64,000 nt of DNA, taken from positions 372,001 to 436,000 of the forward strand of contig NZ_CABPSQ010000001.1 in assembly GCF_902459775.1 (NCBI RefSeq), written 5' to 3'. The position numbers and the translations under genes were made by a program. The notes beneath the pieces are model-generated. The model saw only the letters and a list, made by a program, of their open reading frames with translations. It was not told where the DNA came from and ran no database searches. Shown piece by piece: positions 45,212-56,127 of this stretch. This DNA comes from Pandoraea captiosa (GTDB taxonomy: Bacteria; Pseudomonadota; Gammaproteobacteria; Burkholderiales; Burkholderiaceae). Position 1 is the stretch's first letter, and the number at the start of each line of letters is the position of its first letter.

Positions 45212-47119
45212 ATGATTTCGGTACGTTTGCCTGACGGTTCGCAACGCCAGTACGAAGCCCCGCTCACGGTGGCGCAAGTTGCCGGCTCGATCGGTACGGG
45301 GCTGGCCAAGGCCGCCCTCGCGGGCCGCGTTGACGGCAAGCTGGTCGACACGTCCTACCTGATCGATCGCGACGTGAGTCTCGCGATCGTCACGGATAAG
45401 GACGCCGACGGTCTGGACGTCATCCGTCACTCGACGGCGCACTTGCTGGCTTACGCCGTGAAGGAGTTGTTTCCGGAAGCGCAAGTCACGATCGGCCCGG
45501 TCATCGAAAACGGCTTTTACTACGACTTTTCGTTCCATCGCGCCTTCACGCCGGAAGACCTCGAAGCCATCGAGAAGAAGATGCATGAGCTCGCCAAGAA
45601 GGACGAGCCCGTTACGCGCGAAGTGATGTCGCGTGACGACGCCGTGCGTCTGTTCATGTCGATGGGGGAGAAGTACAAGGCAGAGATCATCGAATCGATC
45701 CCTGCGACGGACGAAATCGGTCTGTACCGTGAAGGCAAGTTCGTCGACCTGTGCCGCGGCCCGCACGTGCCGTCTACGGGCAAGCTCAAGGTCTTCAAAC
45801 TCATGAAGGTGGCTGGCGCCTACTGGCGCGGCGACGCGAAGAACGAGCAACTGCAGCGCATTTACGGCACGGCCTGGACGAAGAAGGAAGACCAGGACGC
45901 CTACCTGCACATGCTCGAAGAAGCCGAAAAGCGCGATCACCGCAAGCTCGGCCGCGCGCTGGACTTCTTCCATATGCAGGAAGAGGCGCCTGGGCTCATC
46001 TTCTGGCACCCGAAAGGCTGGACGCTTTGGCAGCAAGTCGAGCAGTACATGCGCCGCGTCTATCGCAACAACGGCTACCAGGAAGTGAAGGGCCCGCAGA
46101 TTCTCGACCGCTCGCTCTGGGAAAAGTCGGGCCACTGGGAGAACTACAAGGACAACATGTTCACGACGGAGTCGGAGAATCGGGCTTACGCGCTCAAGCC
46201 GATGAACTGTCCTGGGCACGTTCTGATTTTCAATTCGTCGCTGCACAGCTACCGCGATCTGCCGCTGCGCTACGGAGAATTCGGACAGTGCCATCGCAAC
46301 GAGCCGTCGGGCGGTCTGCACGGCCTGATGCGCGTGCGCGGCTTCACGCAGGACGACGGTCATATCTTCTGTACGGAAGACCAGATTCTCGACGAGTGCG
46401 TGAATTACACGGCGCTGCTGCATTCGGTTTACAAGGATTTTGGCTTCACGGACATGATTTACAAGGTCGCCACGCGCCCTGAGCATCGTGTCGGTTCCGA
46501 CGAGAACTGGGATAAGGCCGAATTCGCGCTGATGGAATCGCTGCGCCGGTCGGGTTGCGAATTTGTGATTGCCGAGGGTGACGGGGCGTTTTACGGTCCG
46601 AAGATCGAATACACGCTCAAGGACGCCCTTGGCCGTCAGTGGCAGTGCGGTACGATGCAGGTCGATTTCTCAATGCCGGAGCGCCTGGATGCCGAATACG
46701 TGGCGGAAGACAACAGTCGCAAGCGTCCGGTCATGCTTCACCGCGCGATTCTGGGCTCGCTCGAGCGTTTCATCGGCATTTTGATCGAGCACCATGCTGG
46801 TGCATTGCCGGTCTGGCTCGCGCCGGAGCAGGTCATCGTGATGAATGTCTCGGAAAAAACGGCCGATTACGCCCAGGAAGTGACGAAAAAGTTGAAAGAA
46901 CAAGGGCTTAGGGCTCGGAGCGATTTGCGCAACGAGAAAATTAGCTATAAAATACGCGAGCACTCCTTGCAGAAAGTTCCCTATCTCGTTGTAGTTGGGG
47001 ACAAAGAGCAGGAGGCGAATACGGTAGCCGTGCGTGCCCGTGGCGGCGTAGATCTGGGTGTGATGCCCGTTGACGCGCTCATCGAACGCCTTGCGCAGGA
47101 ATGCGCATCGTTCCAATAA
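45212..47119 (+). CDS. thrS: Threonine--tRNA ligase
   Basis: A 635-residue class II synthetase: TGS domain (about 1-60), editing domain with [11 protein letters not shown] (about 73-83), catalytic core (about 245-530) with zinc cysteine in MNCPGHVL and motif 2/3 regions, and an anticodon-binding domain (about 535-635). GGGAG precedes the ATG. It heads the conserved thrS-infC-rpmI-rplT-pheST-ihfA run. Confidence 0.98.
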   Translation: MISVRLPDGSQRQYEAPLTVAQVAGSIGTGLAKAALAGRVDGKLVDTSYLIDRDVSLAIVTDKDADGLDVIRHSTAHLLAYAVKELFPEAQVTIGPVIENGFYYDFSFHRAFTPEDLEAIEKKMHELAKKDEPVTREVMSRDDAVRLFMSMGEKYKAEIIESIPATDEIGLYREGKFVDLCRGPHVPSTGKLKVFKLMKVAGAYWRGDAKNEQLQRIYGTAWTKKEDQDAYLHMLEEAEKRDHRKLGRALDFFHMQEEAPGLIFWHPKGWTLWQQVEQYMRRVYRNNGYQEVKGPQILDRSLWEKSGHWENYKDNMFTTESENRAYALKPMNCPGHVLIFNSSLHSYRDLPLRYGEFGQCHRNEPSGGLHGLMRVRGFTQDDGHIFCTEDQILDECVNYTALLHSVYKDFGFTDMIYKVATRPEHRVGSDENWDKAEFALMESLRRSGCEFVIAEGDGAFYGPKIEYTLKDALGRQWQCGTMQVDFSMPERLDAEYVAEDNSRKRPVMLHRAILGSLERFIGILIEHHAGALPVWLAPEQVIVMNVSEKTADYAQEVTKKLKEQGLRARSDLRNEKISYKIREHSLQKVPYLVVVGDKEQEANTVAVRARGGVDLGVMPVDALIERLAQECASFQ

Positions 47120-47171
47120 CGCCTGTCGGACAGCGCGGCTAAATTTTTGACTTTTTTCGAGGATAAGCAAC

Positions 47172-47690
47172 ATCGCTACCGATAAGTCGCATCGCATCAA
47201 CGGCGAGATTACTGCGCCCGAAGTGCGTCTAAATGGCGTCGACAACGAGCCGCTCGGCATTGTGAAACTGGCAGAGGCTTTCCGTCTGTCCGAAGAGGCT
47301 GATGTCGATCTGGTGGAAATTGCACCGACCGCGAATCCGCCGGTTTGCCGTCTGATGGACTACGGCAAATTCAAGTATTCGGAACAGAAGAAAGCGCACG
47401 AGAACAAGCTGAAGCAGAAGGTTGTCCAGATCAAGGAAGTCAAATTCCGTCCTGGCACCGACGACGGTGACTACAACGTCAAGCTGCGCAATCTGAAGCG
47501 TTTCCTCGAAGACGGCGATAAGACCAAGATCACGCTGCGTTTCCGCGGCCGTGAGATGGCTCACCAGGAAATCGGTGCTCGTATGCTGGAACGTCTGAAG
47601 TCCGATCTCGAAGAGTTCGGCCAGCCGGAACAGATGCCGAAGATGGAAGGCCGTCAGATGATCATGGTCATCGCGCCGAAGAAGAAATAA
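47172..47690 (+). CDS. infC: Translation initiation factor IF-3 (ATC start)
   Basis: A 172-residue factor that keeps the subunits apart and checks the start codon. The protein begins [19 protein letters not shown]-like at an ATC codon (47172); this is the only start giving the full IF-3 N-terminal domain, and GAGG lies about nine bases upstream. infC uses rare start codons (ATT in E. coli) so that IF-3 represses its own translation; the same is expected here. The [11 protein letters not shown]-like [15 protein letters not shown] linker region and [10 protein letters not shown] are present. Confidence 0.95.
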   Translation: MATDKSHRINGEITAPEVRLNGVDNEPLGIVKLAEAFRLSEEADVDLVEIAPTANPPVCRLMDYGKFKYSEQKKAHENKLKQKVVQIKEVKFRPGTDDGDYNVKLRNLKRFLEDGDKTKITLRFRGREMAHQEIGARMLERLKSDLEEFGQPEQMPKMEGRQMIMVIAPKKK

Positions 47691-47696
47691 TGCCGT

Positions 47697-47718
47697 GGCG
47701 GTGCCGAATGGCGCCGCC
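47697..47718 (+). promoter_or_regulatory. Hairpin in the infC-rpmI spacer
   Basis: GGCGGTGCC pairs with GGCGCCGCC (9 bp, one G-T) around GAAT, seven bases after infC, with no T-run. In E. coli the region before rpmI is where L20 represses rpmI-rplT; this 177-base spacer may serve likewise. Confidence 0.35.
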
Positions 47719-47867
47719 GGGCAGTCAGCATTGCCGCCGTAGCCCGTGAGGGGTGCGGCAGCGATACAGGGTGCGGTTCGGCCCTGAAAATAAGTGGTCT
47801 CGGGTTCTAAAAGGGGCGCGATTTTGGCGTCACACCTGTGATCATGTTAAAAACCCTGGAGTTTTTC

Positions 47868-48065
47868 ATGCCCAAGATGAAAACCAAGAGCGGTGCCAAG
47901 AAGCGCTTTCGCGTGCGTCCTGGCGGTACCGTCAAGCGTGGTCAGGCCTTCAAGCGTCACATTCTGACGAAGAAGACCACCAAGAATAAGCGTCACCTGC
48001 GCGGTGCCGTCGGCGTTCATGAGTCTGATCTGAACTCCGTACGCGCAATGCTGCCCTTCGCTTAA
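47868..48065 (+). CDS. rpmI: 50S ribosomal protein L35
   Basis: A 65-residue ribosomal protein starting [22 protein letters not shown] lies just before the ATG at 47868; the frame is open ten codons further upstream without homology. Followed by rplT after 25 bases. Confidence 0.97.
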   Translation: MPKMKTKSGAKKRFRVRPGGTVKRGQAFKRHILTKKTTKNKRHLRGAVGVHESDLNSVRAMLPFA

Positions 48066-48090
48066 ACCCCGACTTAGATAGGAGAGAAAC

Positions 48091-48450
48091 ATGCCTCGAG
48101 TCAAACGTGGGGTCACCGCACGGGCCCGCCATAAGAAAGTCATCGCAGCAGCCAAGGGTTTCCGCGGCCGCCGCAATAACGTCTTCCGCATCGCCAAGCA
48201 AGCGGTCATGCGCGCTGGGCAATACGCCTACCGCGATCGCCGTAACAAGAAGCGTGTGTTCCGCGCTTTGTGGATTGCGCGTATCAATGCAGGTGTGCGT
48301 CAGCACGGTATGACCTACAGCGTGTTCATCGCTGGTCTGAAGAAGGCCTCGATCGAACTCGACCGCAAGGTGCTGTCCGACATGGCCATCAACGACAAGC
48401 CGGCGTTTGCCGCGATTGTCGCTCAGGTGAAAGCCGCCGTCGCAGCCTAA
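48091..48450 (+). CDS. rplT: 50S ribosomal protein L20
   Basis: A 119-residue 23S rRNA-binding protein needed early in large-subunit assembly, with [17 protein letters not shown] and the [19 protein letters not shown] block. TAGGAGAG precedes the ATG. Terminator follows. Confidence 0.98.
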   Translation: MPRVKRGVTARARHKKVIAAAKGFRGRRNNVFRIAKQAVMRAGQYAYRDRRNKKRVFRALWIARINAGVRQHGMTYSVFIAGLKKASIELDRKVLSDMAINDKPAFAAIVAQVKAAVAA

Positions 48451-48498
48451 GCTGTAGTTAGCGTATAGCGCGTTTTTATCGCGCGCCGTTCGCCAAGA

Positions 48499-48530
48499 GG
48501 GGGCTCTCATCGGAGCCCCCTTTTGTTTTT
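48499..48530 (+). terminator. Terminator after rplT
   Basis: GGGGGCTC (48499-48506) pairs with GAGCCCCC (48513-48520), followed by TTTTGTTTTT. Confidence 0.9.
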
Positions 48531-48590
48531 CGCCTGCCTTTTTGCTTGAATTTGCGGCCCTTCGGACCGCCTAACTTGAGTCTGTAGCAT

Positions 48591-49604
48591 ATGGATCTGG
48601 AACTTATCGTCAGCGAAGCGCAGCGTGCGTTCGCCGCCGCTCCCGACGCCGCCGCGCTGGAAAACGAGAAAGCCCGCTTTCTTGGCAAGACCGGCCAGCT
48701 GACCGAGTTGCTCAAGGGCCTCGGCAAGCTCGATCCCGAAGCGCGCAAGACCGAAGGCGCACGGATCAATGCGGCCAAGCAACAGATCGAAGGCGCTTTG
48801 CAGGCGCGCCGTCAGGCCATGGCCGATGCGCTGCTCGATGCGCGTCTGTCCGCCGAGGCCATCGACGTCACGCTGCCCGGCCGCGGCCTGGGCGCTGGCA
48901 GTCTGCACCCCGTGCTCACGACCTGGGAGCGCGTTGAACAGATTTTCCGTTCCATTGGTTTCGACGTGGCCGACGGCCCCGAGATCGAAACCGACTGGTT
49001 CAACTTCACTGCACTGAATAGCCCGGAAAACCATCCGGCGCGTTCGATGCAGGACACCTTCTACGTCGAAGGCAACGACGATGCCGGCAAGCCATTGCTG
49101 CTGCGCACGCACACGAGTCCGATGCAGGTGCGCTATGCGCGCATGAACAAGCCGCCGATCAAGGTGATCGCACCGGGCCGCACCTATCGCGTCGACTCCG
49201 ATGCGACCCACTCGCCGATGTTCCATCAGGTCGAAGGGTTGTGGATCGCCGAAGACATCAGCTTCGCCGATCTGAAGGGCGTGTACACCGACTTCCTGCG
49301 CAAATTCTTCGAGCGCGACGATATTCAGGTGCGTTTCCGTCCGTCGTACTTCCCGTTCACCGAGCCCTCTGCCGAAATCGACATGCAGTTCGAAACCGGC
49401 AAGAACGCCGGCAAGTGGCTGGAAATTTCGGGTTCGGGTCAGGTGCATCCGACGGTGATCCGCAATATGGGGCTCGACCCGGAGCGCTATATCGGCTTTG
49501 CTTTCGGCTCGGGCCTGGAGCGTCTGACGATGTTGCGCTACGGCGTACAGGATCTGCGCCTGTTCTACGAGAACGACCTGCGCTTCCTGCGCCAATTCAT
49601 GTAA
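48591..49604 (+). CDS. pheS: Phenylalanine--tRNA ligase alpha subunit
   Basis: A 337-residue class II catalytic subunit with an N-terminal coiled coil (about 1-85), [19 protein letters not shown], motif 2 FHQVEGLWI and motif 3 [18 protein letters not shown]. Pairs with PheT as an alpha2-beta2 enzyme; the pheT start is 86 bases downstream. Confidence 0.98.
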   Translation: MDLELIVSEAQRAFAAAPDAAALENEKARFLGKTGQLTELLKGLGKLDPEARKTEGARINAAKQQIEGALQARRQAMADALLDARLSAEAIDVTLPGRGLGAGSLHPVLTTWERVEQIFRSIGFDVADGPEIETDWFNFTALNSPENHPARSMQDTFYVEGNDDAGKPLLLRTHTSPMQVRYARMNKPPIKVIAPGRTYRVDSDATHSPMFHQVEGLWIAEDISFADLKGVYTDFLRKFFERDDIQVRFRPSYFPFTEPSAEIDMQFETGKNAGKWLEISGSGQVHPTVIRNMGLDPERYIGFAFGSGLERLTMLRYGVQDLRLFYENDLRFLRQFM

Positions 49605-49689
49605 TCGATGCCGGTAGCCCATGGCTGGCGCGCGAAGTCGCTGCCGCCGGGCTTCGGAAGTGAAGACTTAACTGCGAGCGAACTGATCC

Positions 49690-52128
49690 ATGCAATTCTC
49701 TGAATCGTGGCTGCGTACCCTGGTCGACCCGGATTTGTCGACGGACGCGTTGGCGCATGCCCTGACGATGTCCGGGCTCGAAGTCGAAGAAACCGATCCG
49801 GTCGCCCCACCGTTTACCGGTGTGGTCGTGGCCAAGGTCCTCGAAGTCGCCCGTCACCCGGATGCCGACCGTCTGAACGTCTGCCAGGTCGACGCAGGCA
49901 CGGGTGAGACGCTCACCATCGTGTGCGGTGCCCCGAACGTCGCGCCCGGCATCAAGGTGCCGTGTGCAACCGTGGGCGCGGCGTTGCCGCCGGCGGAGGC
50001 GGGCGGTGCGCCGTTCCAGATCAAGATCGGCAAGCTGCGCGGCGTGCAGAGTTTCGGCATGCTGTGCTCGGCACGCGAGCTCAAGCTCTCTGACGACCAC
50101 GCCGGCCTGATGATCCTGCCGGACGACGCCCCGGTCGGCATGAATATTCGCGAGTATCTCGACCTCGACGACACGGTATTCGTCGTGAAGCTCACGCCGA
50201 ACAAGGCGGACTGCCTGTCGCTGCTCGGCGTGGCTCGCGAAGTCGCAGCCATCACCGGCGCACCGCTCAAGGATCTGCCGGGGCAGGGGGCACAAGCGGC
50301 CACGATCACGGACACGCTGCCCGTGCGTATCAGCTCGCCGGACGGTTGCGGGCGCTTCGGTGGCCGCATCATCCGCAACGTGAATGCCGCAGCGCCGTCG
50401 CCGCGCTGGATGGTGGAGCGCCTGGAGCGCGCCGGCCAGCGCAGCATTTCGGCACTGGTCGACATCACCAACTATGTGATGCTCGAACTGGGCCAGCCCC
50501 TGCACGTCTACGATCTGAACCGCCTGCAAGGGGGAATCGACGTGCGCTTCGGCCGTGCCGGTGAAACGCTCAAACTGCTCAACGAGCAAACCGTCACGCT
50601 TGACGAAAGTACGCTCGCGATCACCGACGCGAGCGGCCCGATCGGCCTTGCCGGCATCATGGGCGGCGACTCGACGAAGGCCGGACTGGAAACGCAGAAC
50701 ATCTTCCTGGAAGGCGCGTTCTTCTTCCCGCAAGCGATTCAGGGGCGCGCCCGCAAGTACAACTTCACGAGCGATGCATCGCACCGTTTCGAGCGCGGCG
50801 TCGACTTCGCAGGTAACGTGCGCGCACTTGAGCGCGCCACACAACTGGTGCTGGAAATCTGCGGTGGCCAGGCGGGTCCGCTGGAAGATCAGGTCGCGAA
50901 GTTGCCTGCCCGCCAGCCGGTGAAGATGCGTGTGGCACGAGCCGTCAAGATTCTGGGCGTGCCTGTCTCCGAGCAGGAGATGAGTGCGATCTTCACGCGC
51001 CTCGGCCTGCCGTTCACGCTGAGTGACGGCGTGTTTGAAGTCACGCCCCCGTCGTATCGTTTCGACATCGAAATCGAAGAAGACCTGATCGAAGAAGTCG
51101 CACGCATCTACGGTTTCGACCGCATCCCGGCCAATCCGCCGGTGGCGGCGAGCGAAATGCGCCCGACGCAGGAGGGGCGTCGCTCGCAACACGCCGTGCG
51201 CCACGCCGTAGCGGCGCGCGATTATCACGAGACGGTCGGCTTCAGCTTTGTCGATGTGGAATGGGAAACCGACTTTGCGGGCAACGACAATCCGATAAAG
51301 TTGCTCAATCCGATCGCAAGCCACCTTGCCGTGATGCGCTCGACGCTCATCGGTAGCCTGATTGCGACGGCACGCTACAACCTGAATCGCAAGGCATCGC
51401 GTGTTCGCGTGTTCGAGATCGGTCGCACCTATCACCGTGACAACACGGTGGCGTCGGGCGAACTGAGCGTTGGCGGTTATCGTCAACCGCTGACGGTCGC
51501 AGCGCTGGCCTATGGCCCGGTGCTCGAAGAGCAGTGGGGCGCCGCGGCACGTCAGGTCGACTTCTTCGACGTGAAGGGCGATCTGGAAGCGTTGCTTGCG
51601 CCGCGTACGGCACGCTTCGTGAAGGCCGAGCATCCGGCATTGCATCCGGGACGCAGTGCCGCGATCGAAATCGACGGCAAACGTGTCGGCTTCATCGGCG
51701 AGTTGCATCCGCGCTGGCAGCAGAAGTATGACTTGCCGCAGGCGCCGGTGCTGTTCGAGATCGAAGCCGAGGCATTGTTCGGTCGTGACGTGGCGAGCTA
51801 TGAGGACATCTCCAAGTTCCCGCCGGTGACGCGTGACATTGCCCTGGTGGTCGATCAGTCGCAGCCGGTGCAGGTATTGCTCGATGCCATGCTGGCCGCC
51901 CGTCACGACGATCCGGCATGCAGCGTAGTGCAATCGGTGCGCCTGTTCGACGAGTTCCGGCCCAAGGCCGGCGCAGCGTCGGGCTCCCTGGGCGCGCAGG
52001 ACAAAAGCGTGGCGTTTCGTGTTACTCTGCAAGACCCCTCGGGTACGTTGCAGGACGAGACGGTCCAGGGCGCCATTAACGCACTGGTACAACGGGTAGA
52101 AGGGTTCGGCGCACGTTTGCGCGCCTAA
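49690..52128 (+). CDS. pheT: Phenylalanine--tRNA ligase beta subunit
   Basis: An 812-residue subunit: EMAP-like tRNA-binding domain (about 40-150, [23 protein letters not shown]), B3/4 editing (about 210-380), B5 (about 405-480) and the C-terminal FDX-ACB anticodon domain (about 718-811, [15 protein letters not shown]). Length matches the bacterial family. Confidence 0.98.
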   Translation: MQFSESWLRTLVDPDLSTDALAHALTMSGLEVEETDPVAPPFTGVVVAKVLEVARHPDADRLNVCQVDAGTGETLTIVCGAPNVAPGIKVPCATVGAALPPAEAGGAPFQIKIGKLRGVQSFGMLCSARELKLSDDHAGLMILPDDAPVGMNIREYLDLDDTVFVVKLTPNKADCLSLLGVAREVAAITGAPLKDLPGQGAQAATITDTLPVRISSPDGCGRFGGRIIRNVNAAAPSPRWMVERLERAGQRSISALVDITNYVMLELGQPLHVYDLNRLQGGIDVRFGRAGETLKLLNEQTVTLDESTLAITDASGPIGLAGIMGGDSTKAGLETQNIFLEGAFFFPQAIQGRARKYNFTSDASHRFERGVDFAGNVRALERATQLVLEICGGQAGPLEDQVAKLPARQPVKMRVARAVKILGVPVSEQEMSAIFTRLGLPFTLSDGVFEVTPPSYRFDIEIEEDLIEEVARIYGFDRIPANPPVAASEMRPTQEGRRSQHAVRHAVAARDYHETVGFSFVDVEWETDFAGNDNPIKLLNPIASHLAVMRSTLIGSLIATARYNLNRKASRVRVFEIGRTYHRDNTVASGELSVGGYRQPLTVAALAYGPVLEEQWGAAARQVDFFDVKGDLEALLAPRTARFVKAEHPALHPGRSAAIEIDGKRVGFIGELHPRWQQKYDLPQAPVLFEIEAEALFGRDVASYEDISKFPPVTRDIALVVDQSQPVQVLLDAMLAARHDDPACSVVQSVRLFDEFRPKAGAASGSLGAQDKSVAFRVTLQDPSGTLQDETVQGAINALVQRVEGFGARLRA

Positions 52129-52190
52129 AGCTCAGTAAAAATCCGGGTGCGAGTGGGTTATCGCACTGTCATCGCCATCGCGTGGGACGT

Positions 52191-52583
52191 ATGAACGAAA
52201 TGAATCCTGGTGAATTTGAAGCCATGCTCGCGGCGCAGCGCATCGCGCTGGGTCGCAGCGAAGTGAACGAGGTCTCGACCGAGGCGCCAACGCTGACCAA
52301 GGCCGAACTGGCCGAGTTGCTGTTCGAGCACGTCGGTCTGAACAAGCGCGAAGCGAAGGACATGGTCGAGGCGTTTTTCGAATCGATTCGCGACGCGCTT
52401 GAATCTGGTGACAGCGTCAAGCTGTCCGGCTTCGGTAACTTCCAGTTGCGTGACAAGCCGCAACGCCCGGGCCGTAACCCGAAGACGGGCGAGGCCATTC
52501 CGATCGCTGCGCGTCGCGTCGTTACCTTCCACGCCAGCCAGAAACTCAAGTCGATGGTCGAGTCTGGCGTACTGAGCAAGTAA
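52191..52583 (+). CDS. ihfA: Integration host factor alpha subunit
   Basis: A 130-residue DNA-bending protein; the IHF/HU fold starts near residue 38 ([30 protein letters not shown]) with the DNA-intercalating arm [14 protein letters not shown]. An N-terminal extension of about 35 residues precedes the usual start, as is seen in Burkholderiaceae IhfA. Start is ATG 52191 or GTG 52182; no strong ribosome site. Placed after pheT as usual. Confidence 0.94.
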   Translation: MNEMNPGEFEAMLAAQRIALGRSEVNEVSTEAPTLTKAELAELLFEHVGLNKREAKDMVEAFFESIRDALESGDSVKLSGFGNFQLRDKPQRPGRNPKTGEAIPIAARRVVTFHASQKLKSMVESGVLSK

Positions 52584-52588
52584 TTCCC

Positions 52589-52620
52589 CGGCCGCCGCAT
52601 TTTGTGGCGGCCGTTGGTTT
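52589..52620 (+). terminator. Terminator-like hairpin after ihfA
   Basis: CGGCCGCC (52589-52596) pairs with GGCGGCCG (52606-52613), followed by TTGGTTTTT. Confidence 0.7.
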
Positions 52621-52663
52621 TTCGTCCGCAATTTAACCGTCGTCCCATTCCGCTAACGCCGCG

Positions 52664-53059
52664 ATGGATCACGTTGCCTTGCCGCCGATTCCCGCCAAGC
52701 GTTACTTCACCATCGGTGAGGTGAGCGAGCTATGTGGTGTCAAGCCGCATGTGCTGCGCTATTGGGAGCAAGAGTTCACGCAACTGCGTCCGGTCAAGCG
52801 ACGTGGCAACCGGCGGTACTACCAACACCATGAAGTCCTGTTGATCCGGCGTATCCGGGAACTGCTCTATGAGCAGGGCTTCACCATCAACGGTGCCCGC
52901 AATCGTCTGGAAGCCGACACGCCGCGCGGCACTCGCGGGGCCGCCGGCGGTGCGGCCCAACGGGGCGAGGCGGCTGGCGTCGTGTCCGACGACACGGCAC
53001 TCGACGTGGGCGACCTGCGCCGCCGTATCGAGTCCGTCATCGACTTGCTCAAGTCCTGA
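52664..53059 (+). CDS. MerR family regulator (IhfA-linked, MlrA-like)
   Basis: A 131-residue protein with a MerR HTH (about 13-80: YFTIGEVSELCGVKPHVLRYWEQEFTQL, then RRGNRRYYQ). The C-terminus is short and low in complexity, without a ligand-binding domain. This gene conventionally follows ihfA in beta- and gammaproteobacteria. Target unknown. Confidence 0.92.
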   Translation: MDHVALPPIPAKRYFTIGEVSELCGVKPHVLRYWEQEFTQLRPVKRRGNRRYYQHHEVLLIRRIRELLYEQGFTINGARNRLEADTPRGTRGAAGGAAQRGEAAGVVSDDTALDVGDLRRRIESVIDLLKS

Positions 53060-53395
53060 GCCTTCCTGAGCGCGGCCCCGTGGGCACCTTGCGCTGCTTT
53101 CCCAATGGCCTCTCACGATCCGCCGACTTCGGGATTCTCCTAATGCGGCGGGGGCCGAAACTTCCGTAATCCGAGATAGAGCACGCTGCGAGGCGGGCTA
53201 GCGTTCGTCTGGCCCGATGAAGTTCATACATCCGTCGGTTGAGGCAAGGCGGAACGACTTCCGGGGCCGCGGGGATTGTCTTACACTTGCCGGAAATCAT
53301 GACGTCGGTCAGCGACGTCCCCTGGATCCTCCTGATAAACGGGCCAATACCGACCTTATCGCGCGCGGGCGCGAGGGCTGAAAGGATCTCGACCT
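53060..53395. other. 336-base gap, nothing firm
   Basis: In some relatives a tRNA-Pro gene follows this MerR gene; I see no tRNA here. A repeated GACGTC lies at about 53301-53320 and TTGTCT at 53276. No conserved frame. Confidence 0.35.
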
Positions 53396-55666
53396 ATGGC
53401 GGAACCGAGCATGACGGGAGCGCGGCGCGGACGTTGGGCGACCTCCTATCGCTCCATCGTCGCAATCCTGATTTTCGGTCTCCTGATTCTGGTCCTCCTC
53501 TGGACGGCCGTGCTATGGCGCGTCTCCATCGAGCACAAGGCCATTCTTCGCGACACGGCGGCGTCGGCCTCCACGGTGTCCACCGCGCTGGAGCAACAGA
53601 CGCTGCGTGCGATTCGTCAGGTCGATCAGATCACCCGTTTCGTGAAGTATGAATACGAACGCCGCCGCAGCGATTTCGATCTGAAGCAGACGCTAGCCCA
53701 GGGCATCGTGGCCGAACGTTTCATGGTGCTGGTCAGTGTGGCGGATGCCAACGGCAATATCGTCGCTGCCACGATGCCGGGCACCGCGGGCGTCAACATT
53801 GCGGATCGTGAACACTTCCGCGTGCATCTCGACGACGAGAGCGACGGGCTTTTCATCAGCCATCCGGTCTTCGGCCGGGTCTCGCGCAAGTGGGTGCTTC
53901 AGTTCAGCCGACGTCTGAACCACTCCGACGGGACCTTCGCGGGTGTGGTCGTGGTGTCTCAGGAGCCGAGTTACTTCACTTCCGATTTCTATACGAATGC
54001 CGTGCTCGGCCAGTACGGCCAGATCGCCGTGATTGCGGACGACGGAGCACTGCTCGCGCGCAGCACAGGGGCGAGCGTTGCCATCACCGGCACGGGTGAA
54101 CTGCCGCCATTTAGTGCCGACCAGCGCAGCTCCGGCGTGCAGCGCGATCCGATCGATGGCGTCGAGCGCGTCGTCGCGTATCGCCATCTGAAGGACTATC
54201 CGCTCGCCGTGCAGGTCGGATTATCGCTGGACGAGGAACTGGCGGAGTACCGCCACGTAGAGCGCGTCTACCTGACGATGGCCACGTTCATTTCGGTGGC
54301 GCTGGTCGTGTTCTTCGGCCTCATTGCGTATCTTATGCAACGGCTGATCGGGCGAGATCAGCAACTCACCCGACTGATTTCGTTCGACGCACTTACCGGC
54401 TTGCCGAATCGTTACGCACTCATGGAGTCCCTGCGGCGGGCCCTGTCGAGTCCGGACCAGTTGGGAAAAGTCGCGCTCCTGCACATCGATCTGGACAACT
54501 TCAAGAGCGTGAACGACACGCTTGGCCACACGCAGGGCGACGAAATCATCCGTCAGGTCTCGGAGCGCTTCATTCCGCGCATGCCCGCCGGGGCGATGCT
54601 CGCTCGCTTTGCCGGCGACGAATTCATGGTTCTGCTCGAAGGTGACGGCGCGCCGGAGCAAGCTGAGCCGTTGGGCGAGACGCTACTCTCGGCACTCAAG
54701 GCGCCGATGGTCGCCGACGGTACGTCGTTCGCCCTGCACGCCAGTATTGGCGTGACGTTCTGGACCAAGCCGGAGGAGACGGAAGCCGACCTCATCAAGA
54801 AGGCGGATCTGGCGATGTACTCGGCGAAGGAGGCGGGCAAGAGCGTGGTGCGCGTCTACACGCAACAGATGACGCATCAGGCGCATCAGCTTGTCGTCTG
54901 GGAGCGGCAGATGGAGCAGGCGCTGGCCAACGGCGAGTTCTTTCTCGCTTACCAGCCGATTATCTCGCTCGGCAGCGATTGTGTATGCGGCATGGAGGCA
55001 CTGATTCGCTGGCGTCACCCGGAGCGTGGGGTGCTTAGTGCCGGGGAATTCATTCCGTTGGCAGAGACGACCGGGCAGATCGTGGCGATCGGCGAATTCG
55101 CACTGACGCAGGCATGCCGTCAACTGGTGGCCTGGCGCGATACGCCGCTGGGTTCGCTCCGACTGGCGGTCAACGTATCGTCGGTGCAGTTCTGGCGCGG
55201 CGACATTGGCGAGCTGGTCGAGCGCCTCGTCAAGGAGTACGCCATCGAGCCTCACCGTCTCGAACTGGAAATTACCGAATCGGTGATGGTCAAGAATCCG
55301 GCGCTCGTCGAGATGAAGATCGAGCAGTTCAAGCGGGCCGGTTTGCGCATTGCGCTGGATGATTTCGGCACTGGATATTCGTCGTTGTCCTATCTGACAC
55401 GGTTTCCCGTCGACACCCTGAAGGTGGATCGTTCGTTTGTCGAATCGATTCCCGATTCGTCGCGCTCATGTCTCATGATTTCGAACATCGTGAACATCGC
55501 CCGCTCGCTCGGTATCGATCTGATTGTCGAAGGTGTGGAAAACGATCGACAACTGGATTGGTTGCGGCATTTCGTACCGCTCAGTGCGCAAGGCTATCTA
55601 TTTTCCCGTCCGGTGGAAATTGAACAGCTGGATTCGCTAATTGCCCGCTTTGGTATTTGCCGATAA
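53396..55666 (+). CDS. Cache-GGDEF-EAL c-di-GMP signalling protein
   Basis: A 756-residue inner-membrane protein: TM1 about 20-42, periplasmic Cache-like sensor (about 45-285), TM2 about 292-314, GGDEF domain (about 330-490) and EAL domain (about 505-750). The cyclase motif reads AGDEF (406-410), a variant that often still works. The EAL domain is intact: EAL at 534-536, plus an IALDDFGTGYSSLSYL block. It is likely a phosphodiesterase, perhaps bifunctional. AAGGAT lies eight bases before the ATG. Confidence 0.93.
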   Translation: MAEPSMTGARRGRWATSYRSIVAILIFGLLILVLLWTAVLWRVSIEHKAILRDTAASASTVSTALEQQTLRAIRQVDQITRFVKYEYERRRSDFDLKQTLAQGIVAERFMVLVSVADANGNIVAATMPGTAGVNIADREHFRVHLDDESDGLFISHPVFGRVSRKWVLQFSRRLNHSDGTFAGVVVVSQEPSYFTSDFYTNAVLGQYGQIAVIADDGALLARSTGASVAITGTGELPPFSADQRSSGVQRDPIDGVERVVAYRHLKDYPLAVQVGLSLDEELAEYRHVERVYLTMATFISVALVVFFGLIAYLMQRLIGRDQQLTRLISFDALTGLPNRYALMESLRRALSSPDQLGKVALLHIDLDNFKSVNDTLGHTQGDEIIRQVSERFIPRMPAGAMLARFAGDEFMVLLEGDGAPEQAEPLGETLLSALKAPMVADGTSFALHASIGVTFWTKPEETEADLIKKADLAMYSAKEAGKSVVRVYTQQMTHQAHQLVVWERQMEQALANGEFFLAYQPIISLGSDCVCGMEALIRWRHPERGVLSAGEFIPLAETTGQIVAIGEFALTQACRQLVAWRDTPLGSLRLAVNVSSVQFWRGDIGELVERLVKEYAIEPHRLELEITESVMVKNPALVEMKIEQFKRAGLRIALDDFGTGYSSLSYLTRFPVDTLKVDRSFVESIPDSSRSCLMISNIVNIARSLGIDLIVEGVENDRQLDWLRHFVPLSAQGYLFSRPVEIEQLDSLIARFGICR

Positions 55667-55681
55667 AAAGATGCAAATAAT

Positions 55682-55747
55682 AAACATCAAATGAAGCTAG
55701 TTAATACGTTAAATGGACATTCATAATTTATCGATTATTTGATGTTT
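55682..55747. repeat. 11-bp inverted repeat in an AT-rich island
   Basis: AAACATCAAAT and its exact complement ATTTGATGTTT are separated by 44 AT-rich bases, just after the GGDEF-EAL gene. Confidence 0.8.
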
Positions 55748-55861
55748 TTCGTGCGGCGGCATCGTCGGAGTACTATAGAATCACTTCGTTCTCGCGAAGT
55801 ATTCCAATCGCATGAACAGATGGCCTAATGTCCGGACCGGCAGGAGATCGGAGAGTGGACG

Positions 55862-56107
55862 ATGGCTGTCAACAGCCTGCAATTGTCGGGGTGGACAATG
55901 GTGCGGCAGTCAGGATCCGTAGGCACGGGGCGCGACAAGCCGGGGATCGGAAACGAGGGAAAGTGTTTGACGCGCAGACCAGAATTGGCGGGCATTCGCT
56001 GGCATCACAAATGCCGGTCGCGACCAGAAGTTCTGTCCGGGGAAGTGACAGAAACGCGATTCGAAAGAGGCGAGGACTTTGCCAACGTAACAAGTGAAAA
56101 ATATTAG
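55862..56107 (+). CDS. Possible small protein of 81 residues
   Basis: GGAGAG lies six bases before the ATG and the frame ends 20 bases before the next gene. However, codon use is unlike the neighbours (many A/T third positions and rare AGA, GGA codons) and no similarity is recognised. No signal peptide or membrane segment. It may be spurious or a recently acquired gene. Confidence 0.25.
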   Translation: MAVNSLQLSGWTMVRQSGSVGTGRDKPGIGNEGKCLTRRPELAGIRWHHKCRSRPEVLSGEVTETRFERGEDFANVTSEKY

Positions 56108-56127
56108 AACGAGCGTTTGATTTTCGG

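Larger units (their letters stand above)
55667..56127. other. 461-base AT-richer intergenic region between two c-di-GMP genes
   Basis: The first 100 bases are much richer in A/T than the flanks. AAACATCAAAT (55682-55692) and ATTTGATGTTT (55737-55747) form an 11-bp inverted repeat; a second hairpin ACTTCG/CGAAGT (55783-55800) follows TACTATAGAAT, a possible -10. No c-di-GMP riboswitch pattern was seen. A small frame lies at 55862-56107. Confidence 0.5.

Noticed and set aside
49597-52092. 831-codon frame antisense to pheT
   Set aside because: Shadow; biased composition, no domain.
53060-53395. tRNA-Pro gene after the IhfA-linked merR
   Set aside because: No cloverleaf or T-arm (GGTTCRA) could be found.
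55760-56127. c-di-GMP (GEMM) riboswitch
   Set aside because: The conserved GEMM core is not recognisable.
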